A DNA stretch of 16,113 nt, taken from Parachlorella kessleri (Eukaryota > Chlorophyta > Trebouxiophyceae > Chlorellales > Chlorellaceae). Shown piece after piece: positions 8,503 through 16,113 of the stretch (positions within the stretch are counted from its first letter, which is position 1; each line of letters opens with the position of its first letter). The DNA lies in NCBI GenBank assembly GCA_001598975.1, contig BBXU01002636.1, forward strand, positions 1 to 16,113, read 5' to 3'. The notes under the pieces are model-generated. The model did not search any database and was not told the DNA's origin. It saw only the letters and a list, made by a program, of their open reading frames with translations. Position numbers and translations under genes: made by a program.

Positions 8503-11500
8503 TCAGGCAATGGTTGGCAGCACATACTCGATCCTGCGCCTGAGGGCCTTGGCCTGGGCCAGCGTCTCCTCTGGGTTTGACGAGTGCTGCGCCAGCGTCT
8601 GCACCAGCTGCGCCTTGGCCTGCACCTTGAAGGCGGCCTCTGTCTCCTGCAACACGAAAACAGCACAAGACGACTAAATTCCGCGCAAAAGCCTCCCTCA
8701 CCCGACCAATGCACAGGTTCCACTGCAGCAACACAGTATACTGGGGACTCTACCAGAATGGGCAAGAGTTTTGCTGGGTAGGACGCCTCATCAGGAGTGA
8801 GTCTACCATAACAGGCATCCTGCTTCAACCATGAACAAAGCACACAGCATCACCCTGTCATATGAATCGAGAAAGCAGCTCAGCGCTCGGCCTGGTACAT
8901 TGCACCGCCACCACCAAGCCACCAGCCATGCACGGCCACCTTTCCAGGCAGGATCAACCCCGCCGCTGCCAGCAACCCCATGCAAAGCAGAGTCACGCCA
9001 GCCACCCATTGCGCACCTTGCCCACAGCCAACACAGACCCCACCAGTCAGATACACCCGAAAACAAACAACAAACAGACGCACCGCGGCCAGGATCTCAG
9101 GCGGCATCTGCATGGTCAGCAGGAACGTGGCGCACCGGAAAAAAAGAAAATGAAAAGAAAAAACTTGAGGAAGGAAAGGTTTACCGCGGCCAGGATCTCA
9201 GGCGGCATCTGCATGGTCAGCAGGAATGTGGCGCCACTGGTGGGGACTGCCCGGCCGTCCTGCTCAAAGGCGCCCTGCTCCGACAGAGCATTAATGAGCA
9301 CGGGGGCCAGCTCCGGTGCTAACTGCAGGCAACACACACAATGGATTCCCCATCAGCCGCGAGTACCCCATCCCGACAAGAGCAGGTAGCATGTGCTGCG
9401 CATGTTGCCCCGCAACACTGCTGCAGTGCACGCCGATGCTAGGGGCCCCCGAGGAAAGCTGCACTGGCGGTTAGGCGAACAGTTAGGGAGAGAGTGCTTG
9501 CACAGGGAGTGGTTGGGAAGTGTGCATTTGTGCAAGGCAGCGACAGCTGGTTCCAAACGAGTCCTGTCCTTTAAGCGCTTTTGTGAAAGCCGCTGACAAG
9601 AGTGCACTACCTCCTGGACATGACAAGCTATGCCTACCAAACATTAGGAAGGCCCACTGAAAGTCAGCAACACTGCTGCCCTCCTGCTCTTGGTTGGTCA
9701 GTAGCATGGCGCCCTTGGGCGAGTCCGGCTGGCTGTTGGTCCAGGAGGGGTCAAAACATCAGGTGCCAGACCACAGGCAAGACTCCGGCTCATCCTGCAT
9801 ACAGTCCTGTTAGTACAGCCCAGCTCTCACTCCCTGTCCACACTACCTGCCACCCATACTACAACAAAAGCCCCCCCTAAAAACATCAGGTACCATGCCT
9901 GCCTCACACACCTGCTCCAGGCTGGAGATGAGGACGGTGCCGTTGGGGTGCGCCTGCAAGAACCCCGCCAGCGCCTTTTGAAGGGCGCCGCGGCCCTCAG
10001 TCAAGGTCGACGCCTGCTGGGAGAGGCGGAGGAAAGGCAGCACAGCACGTCTGAGAGACACACAGAGTCAAAAGGTAGCCCTGCGCAGCAGAGTGTCCCT
10101 TCCAACGTGCTTTGAAACCTTCGAACGGATTGTAGTGATTTGTGCTGCTGGCCACTAGGTCACCATTCCTACAAGCTCCAAGACCTTTGGGAGGGTTGAG
10201 CACTGCTTGGTGGTGCTGCCCAGGCCGCCGGCTGTCTAACCCCGCAAGGTGGCGCTACCTAAGCCGCCACCTGTGAAGCCGCGACAGGCCACCGGGGGTC
10301 AACTGCACAACTCAGCCGCCAGCACACGAGCTCGCTTACTAGCTCTCATTGGCAGCTAGCAGTACACACCTCGAGCAACAGCCGGCACTCGTCGGGTACC
10401 ACAGCCCAGGCCAGCCACTGCTGGACCCAGGGGCAGGTGGCGGCGTCCTTGCACGCAAACAGCATCGCCGTGGCCTGCAGGGGGGCACCAGAGTCGAGGG
10501 GTGCGGTTCTGTTAAGTGGGGGGCTACTGGGGTTTTTGGTATCGTCTTGGATGTCAATCAGGCCCACGCGACCTCCAAGCATGCAAAGCAGCATCGCCAT
10601 GGCTGGCCTGCAAGGTTCAGCAGAGACGCAAGGTGCGGTTTTGGTTGACAGGCAGGGGTGTGGTTGGGCTTGTGAGGGACGTTTGTGCCGCTCCTCAGGT
10701 CAAACCCACTATGCCACGCAGGGCAAACAAGGTGGCTCCCTGCCGTGCCCTCTCCCGCCAACAGCAAGCGCCCCCACACAGTGCCTCGCATACGGCGGGG
10801 CTACTCCTCCCTCCCAATAGCGCGTCACAAACCAGGTCGCGATGGACGCCAGTGCTCGCTCCGCACTCCAAAAGCCCGCTGGTCTGAGCCTGGTCACTTC
10901 CTCCTTGTGGCGGCATGCGCTGGCGGCTCCCCAAGGTCAGGGGCCGGGGGCTCAGCACACCTCAGCGTGCGCGGCGAGCACGCACTGCTGTCACCCTCAC
11001 AACACCCCCTCACCTTGGTGGGGTCCACCTTCTGCCCCTCCCATGCTGCCGCCGCCGTCTGCCGCAGGTTGTCCCAGTGCTGCCCCTTGGGCACCACGTT
11101 AGCCAGCGCCTCGGTGTTCATCCGGCCGGTGCACACCGGGTCCACGATAGGTGCCTGAAAGTCTTGCTCCTCCAGGGGGGAGGACGCGGCCCTGCCCTTG
11201 TGCTGCACGGCAGCAAGGATTCTGACAGATCTCAAGGTGTGGAGGACCCTCCCGGACAGCCACCTAGGCGTCCACCAAATTTTTACAAGCATGTGAGCCA
11301 CAACCTGGCGAGCTGGCAACAATCGCACTCAACGTCCCTGTGCTGATAGTCCCAGAAGTGGCACCGGGCCGTCAAAGTGGCAATGAACAGCAAGCTGACT
11401 AAGTTTGGGCCCCCCAGGCCCCCCGCCGGCACTCACCAGCAGATCCGCAACCCGTTCCCGCACGATGTGAAACGTGTAGGTGCAGTAGCGCTGGGCGTTG

Positions 11501-12544
11501 GTGTAGTGGTGCTCCACCAACGCCTCGCTGGTCCCGATGAAATGCCCCACTCTGGCTGCTACCTTCTCCGGCACCGCTGCATGGGCCTTGTCCAAAAGTT
11601 TCGCTGCCACGCTGTGGGCGGTAGCCGCCAGCCGGTCTGTCTGCTGCGCTGTGGCCGGGAAGCGCTTGCGGAGCGCTGTACCGCAGCCGTAATGCTTCCA
11701 AGCAGGGACCGCCAGGGCTGCCAGCGCAGCGGCCAGCGCTGCCAGGGTCAACAGACGGCCGAGGCTCGGCAGCAGCGCGGAGCCGCGCTGCCGGCGGGCA
11801 GCGGCGAACCGCCGCCGCGGCTGCGGCCGCGCTGCTGCTGCAGGGCCGGGCGACTGCGGCTGCTGCTCCCCGGGCGGCGTCCGCGGCAGTGGCGTCTTGG
11901 CTGCCGTCACCAGCGCATGCTGGCCGCGGCGCGCCGTGGCAGCAGCTGGCGACGGCGTCTCTGCTGCCCCTTCTCTCAGCCGCTGGCGCCTGATAGTCAA
12001 GGGCGTACGCGCTGCCGGCTTCTCCTCACTGTCCTCCTCCTCCACCACTGCTGCTGCTGCTGCAGAGCTGGCATGTGGGGCGGCGACGCCGTTCACTGCG
12101 GCCGAGTCCAGCTCTGTCTCGCGACTGCGAGACCGCGAAGAGCGCACTCCGGTGCGGGGAGAAGTCTGCTACGCAATCAAGGGAGTAGGCAGGGGTGGGA
12201 GAATAAGGACCAGGCCAGCCAAAGGCCCTGTGTGTGTGGCTGCCCAAGGGAGTGAACATACTACTCATGCACGTCGTGGTGCATACAACTTTGCAGAGTG
12301 CCACTCACCGGTGGGATAAAGGTGACTGGGCCACCTGGGCCACCTTCATGCTCCTCCAGCCTCGCAACCAACTCGGACCTGGTTCTGCGCACACAGGCAG
12401 CTCGCCCCAGTCGGTGCCCACTGCGCGGTCCCACGCAACACCAAGTACAAGCGATGTTCCTTACCCTCGCGCTGATATGCCAAAGGCTTTACAAGCCTGC
12501 TGGAGGTCCCGGTACTGCAGCTCCTGCCAGTTGCCGGGCGGCAT
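8503..12544 (-). CDS. SAP-domain single-pass membrane protein with LAP1/LULL1 (torsin-activator)-like C-terminal domain
   Basis: Eight exons on the minus strand (12544-12465, 12384-12309, 12165-11437, 11154-11014, 10474-10370, 10016-9912, 9322-9185, 8646-8503) encode 505 residues. All junctions are GT-AG; introns 2-7 are phase 0. Residues 6-39 form a SAP domain ending GISARGTRSELVARLEEH. Residues 53-185 are Ala/Pro/Arg/Ser-rich and disordered, with an RS stretch at 60-67 and a basic patch, RRRFAAARRQR, just before the hydrophobic helix at 186-206. The remaining 299 residues should face the lumen and include an N-glycosylation sequon, N402-G-T. Residues 330-505 follow the order of the LAP1/LULL1 torsin-activating domain: a strand like TAMLFAC with no Walker A, then GTVLISSLEQL, then ATFLLTM. 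The C-terminal RRRIEYVLP places R496 where LAP1/LULL1 have the arginine finger (WSRI..LVLP). SAP plus membrane span suggests an inner nuclear membrane protein. Gene model is strong; family assignment tentative. Confidence 0.75.
9082..9234 (-). repeat. Duplicated 3' end of exon 7 of the SAP/LAP1-like gene
   Basis: 52 bp at 9183-9234 (the end of exon 7 including its donor) recur at 9082-9133 inside intron 7 with one mismatch, offset 101 bp. On the minus strand the intronic copy is preceded by a long T/C-rich tract (9175-9136), then CATGCAG, and ends in a GTGCGT donor. A phase-0, 24-nt exon (9107-9084, MPPEILAA) is therefore theoretically spliceable. Confidence 0.85.
10459..10650 (-). repeat. 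Echo of the acceptor and start of exon 5 of the SAP/LAP1-like gene in intron 4
   Basis: The exon 5 acceptor and first codons (minus strand, from 10477: CAG|GCCACGGCGATGCTG) are mirrored about 130 bp upstream (from 10610: CAG|GCCAGCCATGGCGATGCTG), with a 4-bp insertion. Flanking GGTGCGGTTNTG is repeated as well. If spliced, the echo would reach a stop after about 17 codons. Confidence 0.7.
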
Positions 12545-12938
12545 GGTGACAACGCGCACAATCAAAGTACAAGAAGGACGAGCGAGGTGACTTTCGGACA
12601 AGCAGACAAAAGCAGCAAAAGATGCAAAATTCCAACGGTCACTTGGATCACCGGGCCAACCGGCGCCCCTGTTGAAAACGAGGGTTCGTGCAGATCATGA
12701 AGCTAGTGCTTGAAGTTGGCGTTGCAGCATGGGGGTGGCCAACAGGCATGTCATAGTTCGCGCCACAAAAACTGGGCGCAACTTGTCCATGCTTGCACAC
12801 ACACTGCAAGCACGTCCCAGGTGTGTTCCGAGTAAGCAAGCGGTAAGGGATCTCTGCCGTACCCTTTCCAGGATGCGTCGATCGCCCAGCATCGGCAGCC
12901 ATTTGCACGCCACCAGTACCTAGGCTACTGGTCACAGC
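12545..12938. promoter_or_regulatory. Divergent intergenic region between the SAP/LAP1-like and phospholipase genes
   Basis: 394 bp separate the two start codons. An in-frame TAG at 12921 precedes the plus-strand ATG, supporting 12939 as its start unless a CAG at 12935-12937 serves as an acceptor for an upstream exon. No clear TATA box or other element is seen. The short frame at 12729-12923 has no recognisable similarity. Confidence 0.4.
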
Positions 12939-15900
12939 ATGGCAACAGGACTCACCGAGCCTCCCAGCCCTGAAGTGGAGATACAGTTCGTATACACACC
13001 CTTAGCACCAGAGCAGCTGCGGTGGTATTATCACAAGGCGCCCTACACTATCAAGGGTGAGCCCGACCCGACGGCTGCTTTTGATACTCCCAGTGGGATA
13101 GCCTGCTGGTCGCTGCTGGCGAGGTGCCCTTAGGTTAAGACCCGGGCGCAGCATACTGTCAACAGTACCTCCGCCAAAATTTCCTGCGGGCGTGACGCTG
13201 CAGGTGTTGCCACCAACCCTGAGATTCCGCACCGTGGCTCGCTCTACCGCTTCTGTGACTCCGACAATGCAGCCCTTGAGGCAGCCTATAGGCAAGTACA
13301 CTCGTGCAGGGCTCCACTTTGAGAGCATACCCCCACCCACCGCCCTCGACCAGGCAAATTGCTTGCTGCCTGTTGCCGTCATGGGGCATCTGTTCCCCGC
13401 CTTCTGCACAGCTCCCCGGCTGGGGGACATGATGTCTGCTGGTGCCAAGGCCAAAGCGGACCTCCTTGGCCCCTTGGGCGGGTCGTGCCAGCACTTTCAC
13501 TGGTCCTGGTGAGGGACGATGGTCCAGTAAGGGGTTGCCCCTTCAGTCTTAGGATACACGAACACGACCCCCCTGGTGCAGGTCCCGGGCTCAGGAGTAC
13601 GAGCGCTGCTGGAGTATTCCTTGGGTCTCTGGTGGCAATTACCATCTGGGCCCCCTGGTGCAGGTCCCGGGCTGAGGAGTACGAGCGCTGCTGGTGGCAG
13701 GAGGAGGCGGAGCTTGTGGGACCCCGGGGTGGCGGCGGCACCGCAGCCGGCCGTGGCGGCGGCGGCGGGAGCCCCACCAAGCAGCACGGCTCGGCGCTGA
13801 TGCTGGCAGCGCAGCAGGCGCCAGACGCGCCCCTGAGCTGGCAGGTGACTAAGGGGGACGATGCTGACTGCTGCGCTGCCAAAGCCGGCAGCAGGCGCCG
13901 GACGGGCTGGCGGGTGCCAGGTGTCTCCTGATTATTGCTCTCTGGTTGCTAGCATCACTGGCGTGCATGGTTGCCATGTGATGCTTCCCTAGCAGCAGCC
14001 GTTCCTTCAAGAACGCATGGAGAACCCCGTGCCTCTCGCCCTACATCTGGCAGCGGGAGGCCCTACAACACACCGCTGGTGCCGCCGCCCATGCTCTCTG
14101 TGCTGCATCCCTCCCCCTGCATCGCTGGCCTGAAAGGCTGGTTGACCCTCCCGTTTTGCCGGGTCTAAGGCTTTCTGTAAATCCTAACCGGTTGGAAAGT
14201 ACAGGGGTCACATATCGATTTATTTACATCTCTAGGATTTCATGACCCTGGCGGAACAAGAGGAGGAGGCGGAGGAGGCGGCGCTCCAGGACGGCATGGG
14301 CGGCAGCATGCACGGCGCTCGCGCTGTGCTGGTGCGCAGCGGGGCGCACGAGGTGGACCTGCGCCGGCGCCTGATGCGGCCCTGCTACTGGCCGGCAGCG
14401 TGCCACCGCGTGCTGCGCGGGGCGTGGTTTGCAGAGAAGGGCGGCGAGTGGGTCCCGCTGAAGGTATGCTAAGCCTGCTCTGCTATATGGCTGAAGGTAT
14501 GACCAGTTGCCAGCCTGCAATGACTACCCTGACCAGTCCTTAGACCTAAGCCAGTCCCTGCAATGACCGGCCTGCAATGGGCAGCCTGCACATGTGTCGC
14601 TGCTCATCGGGCCTCTCACCCGGAGGGGAAGCGGTTCAGTGGCACTATAACAACCCGAACCTGCGAAAAGTCTCAGTACTTGCGGGCGGCGTTGTGTGCC
14701 AGAGCAGCTCTCTGCCTGGCATTGTGCCTTTGCTGCCTTCCGACAAGGCCCACCTTGCGCTGCAGCACGATGGGTTGTCGACTGGTGGTAGGCATCTTGC
14801 CTGGTGCCGCCGCAGGAGCCTTCGGCCGACCAGCTAGAGGAGGGGTACCCCTACCCGCTGTGCCTGCTGCCAGTCAACCATGGCCGCCCGGCGCTGCAGC
14901 ACGATGCATTGCCAACCTGTGAACTCTGCTAAGATGTCTCTGCAGGAGTCTCTGGCCGACCAGGTGGAGGAGTGGTACCCCTACCCGCTGTGCCAATCAG
15001 CAAGGGCCCGCTGATGCTGCAGTATGATTTGAATGCCAGAGATGCATCTCCGACCTGTGAACTCTGCTTGATGTCTCTGCAGGAGTCTTTGGCCGACCAG
15101 GTGGAGGAAGGGTACCGCCAGGCGCTGTGGCTGCCCTCCAAGGGGCGCCTGGCGCTGCAGCAGCCGGGGGGCTTCTTCGCCGGTGGGTGGGTGGGCGGCA
15201 GTCCGTGGGTAGTGGGCTGCAACTTGTGCCCTGCAACGGTGAGCCGGCTGAATTGTGTACCCCTCGTGCAGTCCCTAGCTTCCCTGCTGGCTGTTGGTAA
15301 GCCTGGCTAGGGCCATCTGGCATGCGGTGCTGTGTCACTCTGACAGGGCGTGGTACATGATGTGTTTGCCCCCCCAACCTCACAGGGGGGGCCATCTCCC
15401 CCCCCTCTCCCCCACCACCACCCCCTTCCCCACCGCCAGCGACCCAACCACCCCCGCCCACTTAGGCTTGGCCGTGCTCATTGTGTGCCAGTCAGTTACC
15501 CCCGCCCGTCCTCCCGCTGGTATCGCTCATTGTGCAGCCGGGGGATCCCATGCTGGACCTGAACTCTTGCAAGGGCCTCTCTGCCCCCCTGTGCCGGCTT
15601 ATGCAAAGTGTCTCCCCCGCCTCCATACCTTACAACCCCCACCCCCCTTTCCCCGCACTTTGCCTCCCCTCCCCTGGCGCAGCCCCCAAATCATCCGTTA
15701 CGGGGCCTTACGGGACCCCCCCACCTCCACCACCCCCCAAAACAAACAAACCCTGCCTCCCTTCCCCTGGCGCAGCCCGGCTGGACCTCAACACCTCGGT
15801 GGACAAGAACCTTCATGCACTGCCAAAGTGCCCCGCCTCCACACCTTGCAATGCCCCCCCCCCCCCCCACCACCACCTTTTCCCTGGCGCAGCCCGGCTG

Positions 15901-16113
15901 GACCTCAACACCTCGGTTGACAAGAACCTATATGCCCTGTATGCCAGCGAGGGCGAGGTGTTCCTGTGCCAGGAGTCCAGCTTCGGCTGGCTGCGGCGGC
16001 TGGGGCCCAGCGGGCTGGCGGAGGCCCGGCTGCGGCTGCGGCGGGGCTACGAGGCACCTTTGACAAAGGTTAGTCATGACGGAGCGGGGGGTGAGGTGAT
16101 GGTGGAGGTGGTG
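12939..16113 (+). CDS. SGR2: SGR2/DDHD-type phosphatidic-acid-preferring phospholipase A1, N-terminal part, runs off the right edge
   Basis: Six exons, 12939-13056, 13204-13291, 13664-13844, 14236-14463, 15083-15182 and 15893-16068, give 297 continuous residues; a GTTAGT donor leads out of the window. Residues 28-33 (RWYYHK), the paired Trp at 79-80, VDL...YW...RVLRGAWF (169-194), DQVEEGYRQALW (210-221) and GGFFAARLDL (235-244) match, in order and spacing, the N-terminal region of plant SHOOT GRAVITROPISM 2 and animal DDHD phospholipases. The family hydrolyses phospholipids, preferably phosphatidic acid, on internal membranes. The catalytic GxSxG and the DDHD domain would lie to the right and are not seen. 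A Gly-rich linker at 90-104 looks alga-specific. Intron 2 is best read as GC-AG (TATAG|GCAAGT at 13292), which gives a gap-free alignment to SGR2. Three exons are preceded by duplicated copies of their own acceptor region. Confidence 0.85.
13569..13694 (+). repeat. Duplicated acceptor and 5' end of phospholipase exon 3
   Basis: 44 bp around the true acceptor (13651-13694) are present 82 bp upstream (13569-13612) with one mismatch. The upstream copy keeps a usable CAG acceptor at 13581, but reading on from it meets a TGA at the downstream copy, so the downstream acceptor is taken as real. Confidence 0.85.
14457..14501 (+). repeat. Duplicated donor site of phospholipase exon 4
   Basis: GCTGAAGGTATG spans the exon 4 donor (14457-14468) and recurs 33 bp into the intron (14490-14501). 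Use of the second donor would run through an in-frame TAA (14470-14472), so the first is chosen. Confidence 0.55.
14728..15182 (+). repeat. Tandem array of degenerate copies of phospholipase exon 5
   Basis: The functional exon begins at 15083. Copies with their own CAG acceptor begin at 14946 and 14816, spaced 137 and 130 bp apart. A further fragment (14728-14776) matches the 3' half of the exon. The copies keep GCCGACCAG and GTGGAGGAG-like codons, but frames end in TGA or TAA soon after. Intron sequence (ACCTGTGAACTCTGCT, ATGTCTCTGCAGGAG) is included in the repeated unit. Confidence 0.85.
15396..15460. repeat. C-rich low-complexity tract in phospholipase intron 5
   Basis: Long C runs are interrupted by TCT, ACC and ACCACC. 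Positions 15398-15421 are a 24-bp exact match to 8405-8428. The complementary strand is strongly G-rich. A 15-C run follows at 15854-15868, just before the exon 6 acceptor. Confidence 0.6.
15606..15940 (+). repeat. Upstream copies of the phospholipase exon 6 acceptor and exon start
   Basis: CCCTGGCGCAGCCC occurs three times, with potential exon starts at 15683, 15776 and 15893 (the true exon). The 15776 copy extends some 45 nt into exon sequence (CGGCTGGACCTCAACACC and on) with a few substitutions, while the 15683 copy stops right after the acceptor. The C-rich lead-in CCCGCCTCCA(T/C)ACCTT is also repeated at about 15613 and 15832. Confidence 0.8.

Noticed and set aside
8831..9389. Overlapping plus-strand frames of 163 and 175 codons
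   Set aside because: They cross exon 7 of the minus-strand gene and its intronic duplication; composition is His/Pro/Gln low complexity without any family signal.
11377..12255. 292-codon plus-strand open frame
   Set aside because: It is antisense to exon 3 of the SAP/LAP1-like gene, where GC-rich Ala/Arg codons suppress stops; no domain is visible and the minus-strand frame has splice-consistent neighbours.
12729..12923. Possible upstream exon of the phospholipase (64-codon frame)
   Set aside because: No similarity to the family N-terminus, and a stop lies between it and the ATG at 12939; a spliced 5'UTR exon is still possible.
13971..14168. Coding-like GC-rich stretch inside phospholipase intron 3
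   Set aside because: Several frames are open but none resembles SGR2 between exons 3 and 4, and exon 3 joins exon 4 in phase without it. A lineage-specific extra exon is not fully excluded.
15294..15920. 208-codon Pro-rich plus-strand frame
   Set aside because: It lies in phospholipase intron 5 and is a translation of C-rich repeats and acceptor echoes; the real exon 6 uses another frame that matches SGR2.

Overview
The window reads as nuclear DNA of a green alga, most likely a chlamydomonadalean chlorophyte. The genes are GC-rich and split into many short exons by GT-AG introns (plus two candidate GC-AG introns). CAG/Gln/Ala-rich low complexity is common, TGTAA motifs lie downstream of stop codons, and introns are full of C-rich, GT-rich and locally duplicated sequence. 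The genus cannot be fixed from sequence alone; a Haematococcus-like alga is only a guess. No bacterial, phage or CRISPR features are present, and I found no tRNA or rRNA.

Layout: (1) 1-1599, minus, the 5' part (five exons) of an N6-methyl-AMP deaminase (ADAL/MAPDA) running off the left edge. (2) 1903-3811 and 5011-6841, plus, two tandem paralogues of an uncharacterised class I SAM-dependent methyltransferase. Both have four exons with identical intron phases, and exons 2, 3 and 4 are 148, 590 and 147 nt in both. (3) 6842-8502, convergent intergenic DNA with hairpins and poly(A)-like motifs. (4) 8503-12544, minus, a complete eight-exon gene for a 505-residue SAP-domain protein with one transmembrane segment. 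Its lumen-facing C-terminal half resembles the torsin-activator domain of LAP1/LULL1. (5) 12939 to the right edge, plus, the N-terminal six exons of an SGR2/DDHD-type phosphatidic-acid-preferring phospholipase A1.

MAPDA and methyltransferase 1 are divergent across about 300 bp. The SAP/LAP1-like gene and the phospholipase gene are divergent across about 390 bp. Otherwise the neighbours share no obvious pathway. All exon models were built by hand from splice consensus, phase continuity and remembered family alignments. Exon lengths and phases are internally consistent in every gene, and the phospholipase model aligns without gaps to plant SGR2 across the junctions checked.

The two signals most worth following are: first, a possible algal inner-nuclear-membrane protein joining a DNA-binding SAP domain to a torsin-activator-like domain that keeps an Arg where the activator arginine finger lies; second, repeated partial duplications of exon edges, with their splice sites, into neighbouring introns (at least five cases in two adjacent genes).
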